Counted from the stretch's first letter, positions 9,093-17,511 are shown. The stretch: DNA of 45,446 nucleotides from a bacterium (GCA_021734165.1 JAIPJL010000011.1:1-45446); one strand, 5' to 3'. A program made the numbers and translations. The notes: generated by a model not told the origin, from the sequence alone.

Positions 9093-10587
9093 TAGTACTC
9101 CGAATTATGTTTATCTTGTTCCCTAACTGATTGATGAAATGCTTTTCTCTGTCCAAATACGACTTTTTATCTAATTGCATTCTAAGTTGGGTTTTAACTT
9201 TAGCTACCGGAACTATAGTATTAATACCTATTTTTCTTTTTACAGGATACCCAGAACCAAGAGTCATTGAAAACAAATCAAGAAATCTACGCGGACCGAT
9301 TCCTGTAAATGACTCAAAGACTATCTTACTACCGTTAGTAGCTTCAAGTGTTATTGCATCCGAATGTAATTCCAATGCTTTACTCTTTGGGTAAGGTTCC
9401 ACAAAAACGACTCTTTTTATACCAGCGGCAATAATGTGTTTTGCACAGTTATGGCAAGGAAATGTGGTTGAATAAAGCGTCCCACCTTTACATGAAATAC
9501 TCTTTCGCGTGCATGAAACAATTGCTTCCATTTCTGCATGAACAGCTCGACCATATTCTGTAATATCCATTAATTCACTATTAGAAAGTACTTCTTTTAG
9601 CTTATCTTTATCATCCCCTTTAAATCCAGTATTTTTAATAATATTATCTGCTATCCCTAAGCTTATCTTTTTATTAGAATCCACTCCTTTAGTATAATCT
9701 CTACCACCTTCATCATCTTTAATAATACTTCCACTTGAATCTAAATGAGGCCAATAAAGTCCACCACCATATTTTGGAACATCATTAGCTCCTGTAGATA
9801 TTATCTCGTCATTTATTGTAATTACAGCGCCAACCTGTCTTGATAAGTCTGCTGATCTTAATGCAGAAATAAAAGCCATATACATAGCAAACTCGTCAAA
9901 TGTAGGAGTGTGATATGGAAAACCAAATAAAAGATCTATAAATCTGCTAACTTCATTTTGAATGCGGTTTCTATTTGAAGATACTTGTATAAAGAAGTCA
10001 GATAAATGAAATGTATCTCGTGTCTTTTGTCCATATGGAACATTCTCATTCTCATCTCTATCAAAAAGTAATTTAAGGTCACTGTCTTTAACGCCTTTGC
10101 TCTTTAAATATCTTTCACGGCTTATGCTGTCGGCAAATACTCCTACTAACCAAAAACCACTTGAATAGATATGACGTAATGTAACTACTTCATTAGGGTG
10201 TTTTAATGATTCAATAAGATATGCTACTCGTTGATTTTTATCTTTTATAATCCTATTTTTATCGCGTATTTCTTGTATTTTTAAGGCAATACCCAATGCA
10301 AGTATATCGTGCAGTTTTGATTTTTTTCTTAACTCATCTCCTGCATCCATATATCTGGTAATTCTTGTAAATTCTTTTAAACCCTTTCTCATAGATTCCC
10401 CTCTAATCATATCTATAATATCATTAGATACCTTTATTATATTCACATCATATCCGTAAGTCTCTAATTCATTTTTAAGACAATCCCGAATAACATTAAT
10501 CTCTGAACCTACGGCCCCTACCAGCCCGATTACTAATTCAGAATCAGCAATTACCATAGGTTCAAATGGAATTAAATCTTTATGCAT
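9082..10587 (-). CDS. Antiphage deoxycytidylate deaminase, AvcD/DcdV-like
   Basis: This 501-residue protein has two parts. The N-terminal domain begins with a P-loop-like segment, ELVIGLVGAVGSEINV (residues 17-32), and contains about 200 further residues resembling a nucleotide kinase fold. The C-terminal domain (about 230-430) is a zinc-dependent deoxycytidylate deaminase, with DLSRQVGAVI, HAEMEAI (His350, Glu352) and FPCHNCAKH (Cys378, Cys381). This combination and length match the AvcD/DcdV family, which deaminates dC nucleotides on phage infection and depletes dCTP. The gene is more AT-rich than its metabolic neighbours. It has a perfect TATAAT 26 bp upstream of its start and AAGG before the ATG. 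It lies between a SNase-like gene and a 56-residue ORF, inside a leucine-degradation operon. The inhibitory small RNA known for the Vibrio system was not recognised here. Confidence 0.85.
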   Translation of the reverse strand: MHKDLIPFEPMVIADSELVIGLVGAVGSEINVIRDCLKNELETYGYDVNIIKVSNDIIDMIRGESMRKGLKEFTRITRYMDAGDELRKKSKLHDILALGIALKIQEIRDKNRIIKDKNQRVAYLIESLKHPNEVVTLRHIYSSGFWLVGVFADSISRERYLKSKGVKDSDLKLLFDRDENENVPYGQKTRDTFHLSDFFIQVSSNRNRIQNEVSRFIDLLFGFPYHTPTFDEFAMYMAFISALRSADLSRQVGAVITINDEIISTGANDVPKYGGGLYWPHLDSSGSIIKDDEGGRDYTKGVDSNKKISLGIADNIIKNTGFKGDDKDKLKEVLSNSELMDITEYGRAVHAEMEAIVSCTRKSISCKGGTLYSTTFPCHNCAKHIIAAGIKRVVFVEPYPKSKALELHSDAITLEATNGSKIVFESFTGIGPRRFLDLFSMTLGSGYPVKRKIGINTIVPVAKVKTQLRMQLDKKSYLDREKHFINQLGNKINIIRSTNDK

Positions 10588-10612
10588 TTTTAACCTTAAT
10601 AAATCGCTCTAA

Positions 10613-10618
10613 ATTATA
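10613..10618 (-). promoter_or_regulatory. Possible -10 element of a promoter for the deaminase gene
   Basis: On the minus strand the sequence reads TATAAT exactly, in the 44-bp gap between the SNase-like gene and the deaminase. The -35 region 16-18 bp upstream is poor. Transcription would begin near 10606 and leave a leader of only about 19 nt. This would let the cassette be expressed apart from the surrounding operon. It is a single-element match in AT-rich DNA, so confidence is modest. Confidence 0.4.
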
Positions 10619-10631
10619 GTACAAACAATAT

Positions 10632-11105
10632 TTAGTCACTATTCTCAACCCAAATCCCAACCTTCTTTTCCTTCGCTTCCTTCTCAAGTGCTATGTATTT
10701 ATCCAAATCATCAATGGGGAACCTTTTATCAACTCTAGCAAGACCCTTTTTTATAAGTAACGCACCGAAGTCAATTGAGTGATCATCTCCATACATGATC
10801 TTCATAAAAGCATATCCATCCTTATCATACACAATTCCATCAGCATTGTTATTCAATGTATATGAATAAACAGCTACGAGTTCTCCTTCAAGCTCATTTT
10901 TAGTAAACTCGAAAACTTTCTGACCAAACTTTTCATCTAAGTCAGGTGTGTTCACACCGGAAATATGAGCTTTGAAACCACCTTCACATTCAATAGTATC
11001 ACCGTCGTGAACCTTCTTAATTACAAGCGTATTTGCGCTAACTGGTGTTACAGTAATCGCAATCACTACTGAAAATATGAATACAGTTTTTAGAAATGAT
11101 TTCAT
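10632..11105 (-). CDS. Secreted staphylococcal-nuclease-like protein with altered active site
   Basis: A cleavable signal peptide (MKSFLKTVFIFSVVIAITVT, cut after about residue 24) precedes a SNase/OB-fold domain of about 130 residues. Family landmarks are present: KVHDGDTIEC (residues 31-40), SGVNTPDLDEKFG, GLARVDKRFP and EKEAKEKKVGIWV. Relative to the family pattern, the Arg before the GIDTPE motif is His47, the Asp and Glu of that motif are Asn52 and Asp55, and the second catalytic Arg (DKYGR) is Tyr98. Only the DGD acid pair is kept. Calcium-dependent nuclease activity is therefore doubtful, and the domain may be a binding module. It sits 44 bp upstream of the deaminase and downstream of an inverted repeat. 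Confidence 0.8.
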   Translation of the reverse strand: MKSFLKTVFIFSVVIAITVTPVSANTLVIKKVHDGDTIECEGGFKAHISGVNTPDLDEKFGQKVFEFTKNELEGELVAVYSYTLNNNADGIVYDKDGYAFMKIMYGDDHSIDFGALLIKKGLARVDKRFPIDDLDKYIALEKEAKEKKVGIWVENSD

Positions 11106-11138
11106 GTTTAATGAACCTTTATTGTAAGTGTTTTTTTT

Positions 11139-11192
11139 ACCACAGAGTCACAAAGACACAGATATCTTTGTGAGCTTTGTGTTCTCTGTGTT
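11139..11192. repeat. Inverted repeat of the CACAGAG/CTCTGTG type, copy A
   Basis: An imperfect 54-bp inverted repeat whose outer arms are ACCACAGAG and CTCTGTGTT, with inner arms CACAAAG and CTTTGTG. A related copy lies at 11999-12059, so the hydratase gene between them has one copy on each side. The element has no T-run and is unlikely to be a simple terminator. It resembles the dispersed repeats rich in CACAAAG and CACAGAG found between genes in many environmental bacteria. Confidence 0.7.
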
Positions 11193-11195
11193 AAA

Positions 11196-11993
11196 CTAAT
11201 TACTCCACTTCGGCTTTCGCTTCTCTAAAAATGCCTTCGTTCCCTCCTGTCCTTCCGGTCCGGTACGCAACTCAGCAATCATATTAGCCGTGTATTTGAT
11301 ATATTCTTCACGCGAAAGCTGCGGTACGTCACGCACAAGACGCTTGGCAGCGTCAATAGCAACCGGTCCTGAGGTCAGCAGAGCCTTCAATATAACATCA
11401 ACCTCTTCATTCAGCTTACCTTCTTCGGCAACTTTGTTTACAAGGTTATAACGATCAGCCTCTTCAGCGCTGATTCTGCGACCGGTTATGAATAACTCGC
11501 GTGAGCGACTCTGACCAACTTTGCGTACAACGTAAGGTCCGATGCAACCCGGCACCAGTCCTATCTTGACTTCACTGAAGCTGAAAAAGGCTTTATGATC
11601 AGCAATAGCAACATCACAGGATGAGACAAGACCAGTTCCACCACCGATAGCCGCGCCATTGACACGCGCAATCGAAGGCTTGGGACTTCTCGCAATAGCA
11701 TCGAACATATAGGCAAGTTTAAGCGCATCCTGGAAGTTTTCCTCGAAGCCCAACTGCCCCATACGCTTCATCCAGTCAATGTCAGCGCCTGCGGAAAATA
11801 CCGTACCTTCACCGGTTACAACCATAGCTCTGACATCGTTGTCAGCGCTGAGTATATCAACCGCCTTATGAATGTCGGCTATCATCCGTTCGTCGAAAGC
11901 ATTCCTGACTTCCGGACGATTCATGGTTATCCAGCCGACGCGGTCTTTTATCTCAACTTTTATTGTCTGATAATCGTTCAGTTTAAACCTCAT
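11196..11993 (-). CDS. Methylglutaconyl-CoA hydratase-type enoyl-CoA hydratase
   Basis: This is a crotonase-superfamily enzyme of 265 residues from the start chosen here (ATG 11993, MRFKLNDYQTI). The segment FSAGADIDWMKRMG is typical of methylglutaconyl-CoA hydratases (LiuC), as is GGGTGLVSSCDVAIAD. The catalytic Glu of SEVKIGLVPG is present, while the other crotonase Glu is Gly in GGGTGL, a common change in this subgroup. It hydrates 3-methylglutaconyl-CoA to HMG-CoA in leucine breakdown. An in-frame ATG 21 bp upstream (12014) would add seven residues read from the inverted repeat; I regard that as less likely. The gene follows the carboxyltransferase, as expected for a leucine operon. Confidence 0.88.
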   Translation of the reverse strand: MRFKLNDYQTIKVEIKDRVGWITMNRPEVRNAFDERMIADIHKAVDILSADNDVRAMVVTGEGTVFSAGADIDWMKRMGQLGFEENFQDALKLAYMFDAIARSPKPSIARVNGAAIGGGTGLVSSCDVAIADHKAFFSFSEVKIGLVPGCIGPYVVRKVGQSRSRELFITGRRISAEEADRYNLVNKVAEEGKLNEEVDVILKALLTSGPVAIDAAKRLVRDVPQLSREEYIKYTANMIAELRTGPEGQEGTKAFLEKRKPKWSN

Positions 11994-11998
11994 TTTTG

Positions 11999-12059
11999 AA
12001 CCACAAAGTCTCAAAGAAACAAAGCAAAATATTCTTAGTGTCTTTGTGCCTTGGTGGTT
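11999..12059. repeat. Inverted repeat of the CACAGAG/CTCTGTG type, copy B
   Basis: Arms AACCACAAAGTCTCAAAGAA and the complement of CTTTGTGCCTTGGTGGTT enclose an AT-rich centre. It is related to copy A at 11139-11192 in both motif and spacing. It fills the gap between the carboxyltransferase gene and the hydratase and reaches to within six bases of the preferred hydratase start, so it displaces any normal Shine-Dalgarno site. Confidence 0.7.
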
Positions 12060-12064
12060 AACAA

Positions 12065-13675
12065 CTACATTCTGAAAACACCCGGCTTATAATCGGGAAT
12101 CGGCTGATTTAATGACATCGCGATCGCCAGTCCTAAAGCTGTCCTGGTATCAATCGGATCGATTATTCCATCATCCCAAAGCCTTGCTGTAGCGTAATAT
12201 GGACTGCCTTCTGTCTCGTATTTTTCGAGAATCGGTCGCTTGAATTCCTTCTGCTCTTCCTCAGTCATCGGATCTAAACCACGTTTAGCCATCTGCTCCA
12301 TCTTGACCTGTAAAAGCACATTAGACGCCTCTTCACCACCCATCACCGAAATACGCGCATTAGGCCACATCCACATCAAACGCGGTAAATAACCTCTTCC
12401 ACACATAGCATAATTCCCAGCTCCATGTGATGCGTTGGTTATCACCGTAAAACGCGGTACCTGTGCATTAGCTGTAGCGTGGATCATCTTAGCGCCGTCG
12501 TTAGCTATTGCGCTATGCTCGTATTCTTTTCCGACAATGAAACCTGTGATGTTCTGGAGATAGAGCAATGGTATTTTACGCATTGCACATAATTCAATAA
12601 AATGCGCGCCCTTTCTGGCTGACTCGCCAAAAAGAACTCCGTTATTGGCAACGATGCCAATAGGATAACCCATTATCCTCGCAAAGCCTGTTACAAGCGT
12701 CTGAGCATGCAGCTCCTTGAATTCCTGAAAGCGGCTGCCGTCAACCATACGAGCTATAACTTCCTTGACATTAAAGGCTTTACGGTTGTCTGAAGGAAGG
12801 ATTCCATAAAGCTCTTCCGGATCGTAGTAAGGGTCTTCAGGAGTATCACGATCAATCTTGAACTTTGGCTCACGGTTCAGGTTTTCGATTATGTTGCGCA
12901 GGATTTGCAAAGCATGTTCATCGTTCAGAGCATAATAATCACTAACGCCGGAAATCCTGCAATGGACGTCAGCTCCGCCCAACTCTTCAGGTGTTACTGT
13001 AACTCCCGTTGCTGCTTTCACCAGGGGAGGTCCACCAATGAAAATTGTTCCTTGTTTGCGAACAATGACTGTTTCATCTGATAACGCAGGAACATAAGCT
13101 CCACCGGCAGTGCAGGATCCCATTACCGCCGATAACTGTGGTATCTTCCGGGCTGACATGATGGACTGATTGTAGAAAATACGCCCGAAGTGCTCTTTAT
13201 CGGGAAATACGCCATCCTGCAGCGGAAGAAATACTCCACCTGAGTCAACGAGATAGACACAGGGCAGGTTGTTTTCCAGGGCAACTTCCTGGGCGCGGCA
13301 ATGCTTAAGTACTGTCATCGGGTAGTATGTACCACCCTTGACAGTTGCGTCATTAGCGACTACAAGCACCTCACGCCCATGAACTACTCCAACACCGGTG
13401 ACAACGCCGGCGCTTGGTGCATCGTTGTTGTAAAGGTCATAAGCAGCGAGAGGATTCAACTCCAGGAACGGCGTTCCGGGATCGAGCAATCCTTCGATGC
13501 GTTCACGGGCTGTCAGTTTACCACGCTTTTTATGACGTTCGACATGCTGAGGAGGTCCACCCTGCTTGACTTTATCAAGTCTTTCTCTAAGCTGAGCTAC
13601 AACTTTCAGCATTGACTCCCGGTTGGATTTAAAATCATCAGACCGGGTGTTGATTTTAGTTTCTATGCGATTCAA
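12065..13675 (-). CDS. Methylcrotonyl-CoA carboxylase carboxyltransferase (beta) subunit
   Basis: This 536-residue carboxyltransferase has the N-terminal and C-terminal crotonase-like halves of the acyl-CoA carboxylase beta family. [20 protein letters not shown] and [17 protein letters not shown] are strongly characteristic of methylcrotonyl-CoA carboxylase rather than propionyl-CoA carboxylase. The second half contains [20 protein letters not shown] and [11 protein letters not shown]. It transfers the carboxyl group from biotin to 3-methylcrotonyl-CoA. Its alpha partner is at 6852-8899, separated from it by the hydratase and by the SNase/deaminase cassette. Confidence 0.95.
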   Translation of the reverse strand: MNRIETKINTRSDDFKSNRESMLKVVAQLRERLDKVKQGGPPQHVERHKKRGKLTARERIEGLLDPGTPFLELNPLAAYDLYNNDAPSAGVVTGVGVVHGREVLVVANDATVKGGTYYPMTVLKHCRAQEVALENNLPCVYLVDSGGVFLPLQDGVFPDKEHFGRIFYNQSIMSARKIPQLSAVMGSCTAGGAYVPALSDETVIVRKQGTIFIGGPPLVKAATGVTVTPEELGGADVHCRISGVSDYYALNDEHALQILRNIIENLNREPKFKIDRDTPEDPYYDPEELYGILPSDNRKAFNVKEVIARMVDGSRFQEFKELHAQTLVTGFARIMGYPIGIVANNGVLFGESARKGAHFIELCAMRKIPLLYLQNITGFIVGKEYEHSAIANDGAKMIHATANAQVPRFTVITNASHGAGNYAMCGRGYLPRLMWMWPNARISVMGGEEASNVLLQVKMEQMAKRGLDPMTEEEQKEFKRPILEKYETEGSPYYATARLWDDGIIDPIDTRTALGLAIAMSLNQPIPDYKPGVFRM

Positions 13676-13800
13676 TTTCGACCAAGTTTATTTACTGTTT
13701 AGAGTTCACGTTTCAACGTGTTCACAAAGCAATTACTTACTTGTTTTGAATATCCTGTTTATCATGTATATTTATTTTGCGTTTTATCAGGATTAATGTA

Positions 13801-14106
13801 TCACCCGTAAACAACTTTACCATTCTCAGTTATATCTCTCTCTAAAGTATTCGCAATCCGATGAAATCTTTTTAATTCATCTGTAGTCAAAACAAATAAA
13901 TCCATAGAGAAGTCTGGTAATCCAAAAAGATCATAGATTCCCAAGGTAACTTCTCGCTTTGAAAACTCACCATCATAGATTACGACAATATCATAATCAC
14001 TGTCAATTCTACAATCACCTCGCGCCCTCGATCCGAATAAATAAATCTTAACCGGATTGATGTAAGAAACGATTCTATCGATTATTTGTTGAAGTTGTGT
14101 GTCCAT
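13801..14106 (-). CDS. Minimal nucleotidyltransferase (MNT), without a visible HEPN partner
   Basis: This 101-residue protein is a stand-alone MNT-type nucleotidyltransferase of the DNA polymerase beta superfamily. The GSRARGD motif (residues 26-31) is followed by the metal-binding SDYDIVV (Asp37, Asp39) and a third acid, Asp69, in FSMDLFV, so the active site is complete. Such proteins are usually antitoxins that adenylylate a HEPN ribonuclease toxin encoded next to them. No HEPN gene lies on either side: the flanks are a 125-bp gap and a 70-bp gap leading to a cytochrome gene. It may be a remnant of a toxin-antitoxin pair or act on another target. Confidence 0.85.
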   Translation of the reverse strand: MDTQLQQIIDRIVSYINPVKIYLFGSRARGDCRIDSDYDIVVIYDGEFSKREVTLGIYDLFGLPDFSMDLFVLTTDELKRFHRIANTLERDITENGKVVYG

Positions 14107-14176
14107 AGTCTTCTTTTAACTTGTTTCTTAAGATAAAAATTCATCACCGTAGGCTTAGTATTGATCATAATCCGAA

Positions 14177-15673
14177 CTAAAAATCCTTTACTTTACCAAA
14201 CTCATCTTTGAAGTACTTATGTATCATATCACCAGTAGTGTTATCTGAAACATTATCAAGATATTTGAAAGCTCGATCTTCATCCAATGCCAGAAATGAA
14301 TGACAAAGAGTACAATCCATAGATATCGAATTATCCTCATCATCCCTTAAGTTGCTGTTATGACAGCGAAAACAACCTCTGTTATCCTTGTGTCCCAGAT
14401 GACTTGGATAAGAATTCCAGGTTATGTTCATTCGATGATGGATATTCCTGCTGTATATTGTTTTCACTTCCTCAACAGCATTTGTAATTTCATCGCCTTT
14501 TTCAGAAATTAGATTCGGAAACTCCTTGTTATAATAATTCCAAATATAGTTATCGATCTCTTTCAGACCAGTATCTAAATCAGGATAATTGTTCAGTAAC
14601 GCTCCAAGTGTTCTTTGTTTAATATAGGGAAGCGATCTGTCGATCAAGCCTCGCTGTATAATCTCATCGATAGCCTGTTCCGGATCCTGATAGATATGAG
14701 TCGCTCGGTTATGGCAGTCCACACAGTCAAGCACTCGTATTTCATCTGATTTTTCATCATTCGATAAAGACAGCTTCTTATTGTAGTATTTCTTAAAACT
14801 GCTGTCAGACTGCAAAACTTCCACCCAGATTATCTCTTCCCGTTCATCATCAACCGAAGTATATTTTATCCTGTTTTTGTTCGAAACGTGCCAATGGCTC
14901 CCAGCAACAAATCCTTCACCCCCTGAACCGATTTTCATAACAAGTGTGGTGTACTGAGGTGAATTTTCCTTATCAAACTTATAATTTACCTTTTCCACTA
15001 TCCTGTTGCCATGAAATTTCTCAGGCCAGTGACATTTTTCACAAGTTTCACGAGCCGGTCGCAGATTTCTCACAGGAGTCGGTATTGGACATTCGTAAAG
15101 ATCGAAAGTAACTGAAATCATCTGCCACATACCGTTAAGCTTTGAATCAATTAAAGCATCCACACCCTCACCTACATGACATTCGACACATTTGACCCTG
15201 GAATGAGGTGACTGCTGATAAGTAGTCCACTCCGGATTCATAACGCTGTGACAAGCAGTCCCACAGAAATGTGCTTCATCCATAAAGTGCAACATCTGAG
15301 TACTTAAGACGCCCAGAAAAACAATGTTTATTAAGGTTAAAAGAGCAATGGTTTGTACTAAATGCGAGCCTGTTTCATGTTCTCTAAGATCATCCGTATC
15401 AAATCGTATTTTGAGCAACTGACTGAATGATATATCAGAACTCCTGGTATATCTGAACCATCCGAATGGGATTAGCAACAATCCCAATATAAATAACACT
15501 GGCAGAGAAAGATACGTAATAAGTCCGACATAAGCGTTTGTAAGTACACCTGCTAAGCGGAACAACTCCAGTATAATAAAAGTAAAGAACGAAGATGTGG
15601 TGACAATTACACCGATTTTACTCCACCAATTAACGGACATCCCTCGAATGAATGTCAGATAACGGTCTCTCAT
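14177..15673 (-). CDS. Membrane-anchored hexaheme cytochrome c, NapC/NirT-like
   Basis: The 498-residue protein starts with three hydrophobic segments (about 18-43, 48-73 and 105-126), followed by a periplasmic domain. Heme motifs are CGTACH (137, with three residues between the cysteines), CVECH (162), CEKCH (211), CVDCH (317), CFRCH (434) and CTLCH (454), six in all. The stretch FCGTACHSVMNPEWTTYQQS is typical of a NapC/NirT-related quinol dehydrogenase group. It would take electrons from the quinol pool to a periplasmic partner. That partner is surely the octaheme protein encoded directly upstream, whose stop codon overlaps this start (ATGA). Confidence 0.88.
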   Translation of the reverse strand: MRDRYLTFIRGMSVNWWSKIGVIVTTSSFFTFIILELFRLAGVLTNAYVGLITYLSLPVLFILGLLLIPFGWFRYTRSSDISFSQLLKIRFDTDDLREHETGSHLVQTIALLTLINIVFLGVLSTQMLHFMDEAHFCGTACHSVMNPEWTTYQQSPHSRVKCVECHVGEGVDALIDSKLNGMWQMISVTFDLYECPIPTPVRNLRPARETCEKCHWPEKFHGNRIVEKVNYKFDKENSPQYTTLVMKIGSGGEGFVAGSHWHVSNKNRIKYTSVDDEREEIIWVEVLQSDSSFKKYYNKKLSLSNDEKSDEIRVLDCVDCHNRATHIYQDPEQAIDEIIQRGLIDRSLPYIKQRTLGALLNNYPDLDTGLKEIDNYIWNYYNKEFPNLISEKGDEITNAVEEVKTIYSRNIHHRMNITWNSYPSHLGHKDNRGCFRCHNSNLRDDEDNSISMDCTLCHSFLALDEDRAFKYLDNVSDNTTGDMIHKYFKDEFGKVKDF

Positions 15674-17010
15674 TTTAAGCCTATTTTGGATTCAAACATG
15701 TTTTCATATATTTTCTGAATCTCACCAGACTTAATTCCTTTTTTCAATTCTTCAGTTGACTGTGACATCCAGCGGTGCATGGGATCATTCTTTAGCATGT
15801 TATCAATATATGCAATTGCTTCTGTATCGCCTGTCTTTTTAACTTCCGGTAGAAACTTGAAGTAAAAATGCTGTGCCACTTCGTACATACCGTGCCACCA
15901 GGTGTAATCCGGACCCATCATTGCCGCTCCATGACGGGTTCGCCTCCCTTCGTGATGCCAGATTTCCCAGTAGATCCATTCAATATCGTTACTGAAATCA
16001 GCCGAATTTTCGAGTGATTTATTCTTTTTCAATATTTTCATAACAGCGCCTGCCGGTTTGGCAAACTTTTCGTTGTATAAATGAACCAAAGCGTCAAACT
16101 GGTAATAATGCCCATCAACAAAAGTATCACTATGGCAGTTTATACAGACATTTTTCATATTGCTGCGTTTCTGTTTCCAGTTGTCCTGGTATTCCGACAC
16201 CGGAGGTCTCAGCGTCCATGAGATACGGTTTCCTACATCATGCGTAACTTTTTGCGAACTAGTCGCTGACATGTGACAGGTTGCGCAAGTCGGAGCAGTG
16301 AAATAATCTTTCCCGACAATCCACCTGTCTGCATCGAGGTTCATTTTATCTTTATTCGTAAAATAGACATTGCCATGCTTGGATTCCTCGTATATTTCCT
16401 TTTGAGGATGATCTGGACCAAGGTGACACTTACCGCATGTTTCCGGCTGACGAGCCTGAGATTTGTCAAATTCATGACGCGTATGACAGGCATTGCAGGA
16501 ACCGAGCGAACCATCAGGATTGATTCTGCCGATACCGGAGTTAGGCCAACTCTTGGCTGATAATTTATTCTCCGAGCTGGAGTTTATCTGAACTTTAGCC
16601 CCATGACAACTCTCGCAGCCGGTAACAGCGACAGGATTACCACCGGCAACATGCGCCAGATAAGCGTCATTCGATTCTAATATCTGTCCGGCTTTAGCGT
16701 GATGTGACATTCCAACTTGTTCGGCCTCCCGCCGGTGACACACACCACAGTCTTTTGGCGTCACTAATGTACTTATGAAGCCGCCCTGATGCTTGTACGC
16801 GTCTGCATCCTTCGGCTCAGCGCCGTGACAGTCTATACAGGTCACGTTATGCAGCGCATGATTAGACGCCAACCACTGCTGGTAAAGCCCAGGTGAAATC
16901 TCTTTGTGGCATACCATACACTTACCGGCTGCTACACTAGTGACTGCCTGACTCACACCGGAAAGCGACAGTATTAGAATTATAGTAATGAGTAAGGTTT
17001 TCTTTGCCAT
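15670..17010 (-). CDS. Octaheme cytochrome c of the hydroxylamine oxidoreductase (HAO) family
   Basis: A signal peptide (MAKKTLLITIILILSLSGVS) precedes a 446-residue protein with eight CxxCH motifs, at Cys31, 58, 88, 132, 172, 192, 242 and 289. GPDHPQKEIYEESKHGNVYF and WHHEGRRTRHGAAMMGPDY (residues 351-369) are hallmarks of HAO-like octaheme proteins. The family includes true hydroxylamine oxidases and reductive forms that convert nitrite or hydroxylamine to ammonium, as in Epsilonproteobacteria, where HAO pairs with a membrane quinol-oxidising cytochrome. The four-base overlap with a NapC-like gene supports the reductive role, with electrons flowing from quinol. Whether the tyrosine that cross-links the P460 heme is present was not resolved. 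Confidence 0.85.
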   Translation of the reverse strand: MAKKTLLITIILILSLSGVSQAVTSVAAGKCMVCHKEISPGLYQQWLASNHALHNVTCIDCHGAEPKDADAYKHQGGFISTLVTPKDCGVCHRREAEQVGMSHHAKAGQILESNDAYLAHVAGGNPVAVTGCESCHGAKVQINSSSENKLSAKSWPNSGIGRINPDGSLGSCNACHTRHEFDKSQARQPETCGKCHLGPDHPQKEIYEESKHGNVYFTNKDKMNLDADRWIVGKDYFTAPTCATCHMSATSSQKVTHDVGNRISWTLRPPVSEYQDNWKQKRSNMKNVCINCHSDTFVDGHYYQFDALVHLYNEKFAKPAGAVMKILKKNKSLENSADFSNDIEWIYWEIWHHEGRRTRHGAAMMGPDYTWWHGMYEVAQHFYFKFLPEVKKTGDTEAIAYIDNMLKNDPMHRWMSQSTEELKKGIKSGEIQKIYENMFESKIGLK

Positions 17011-17040
17011 GGTTTATCCATTTATCCAAATTTATTTACG

Positions 17041-17068
17041 GGTAAGGCAGACAATAATGTCCGCCACC
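17041..17068. repeat. Inverted repeat of the GGTAAGGCGGACA type, copy 1
   Basis: The 28-bp sequence has arms GGTAAGGCAGACA and TGTCCGCCACC with an AT-rich centre. A second copy lies at 17512-17542. The two flank a small lipoprotein gene, one just past its stop codon and one just before its start region. It is a hairpin-forming element of a dispersed type; no T-run follows it on the minus strand. Confidence 0.7.
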
Positions 17069-17071
17069 TAA

Positions 17072-17458
17072 TTATTCAAATTTCATTGACCTGTATTTAA
17101 CAAACACTCCCGTTTCAATAATCAATTCAATTATGTATGTGTAGTTTGCATCTATAGAAGGTTTTGAATAAGCTGAAATACGTTCAATGTGTTCTCGTTT
17201 GACAAGATAGAATTCCCAATCGTTCTTTATCTCTTCATTTAATTCAATATATTCACCATCTTCAAGCTGTTCGACGGTTTCAGGATCATAATGGTTATCT
17301 TGTCGATGCATTTTAATGGCATTATAGATTGCTCCAACAGTTGCCTGAATCTCACCTGTGTCAATACTGACAGGTTCGGTTACTTTACTCTCCGTACAGC
17401 CAATTATAAGAGTTAAACATACAAACGTGAACAACACTTTAGGAAATAGGTTTTTCAT
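17072..17458 (-). CDS. Small lipoprotein of unknown function
   Basis: The chosen start is ATG 17458 because a good AAGGA site lies just upstream; an upstream in-frame ATG at 17485 has no ribosome site. The 128-residue product begins MKNLFPKVLFTFVCLTLIIG followed by Cys21, a lipoprotein signal with lipobox LIIGC. The mature part is about 107 residues and contains IYNAIKMHRQDNHYDPETVE and GEYIELNEEI. This short helix and loop layout recalls pseudopilin-like or secreted helical proteins, but I do not recognise the family. It sits between the DUF35 gene and the HAO-like cytochrome and is bracketed by two inverted repeats. Confidence 0.7.
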   Translation of the reverse strand: MKNLFPKVLFTFVCLTLIIGCTESKVTEPVSIDTGEIQATVGAIYNAIKMHRQDNHYDPETVEQLEDGEYIELNEEIKNDWEFYLVKREHIERISAYSKPSIDANYTYIIELIIETGVFVKYRSMKFE

Positions 17459-17511
17459 AGCTGAATCCTTTCTGATGTTCAACATATCTATATTAAAATA
17501 TTCACCCTTCA

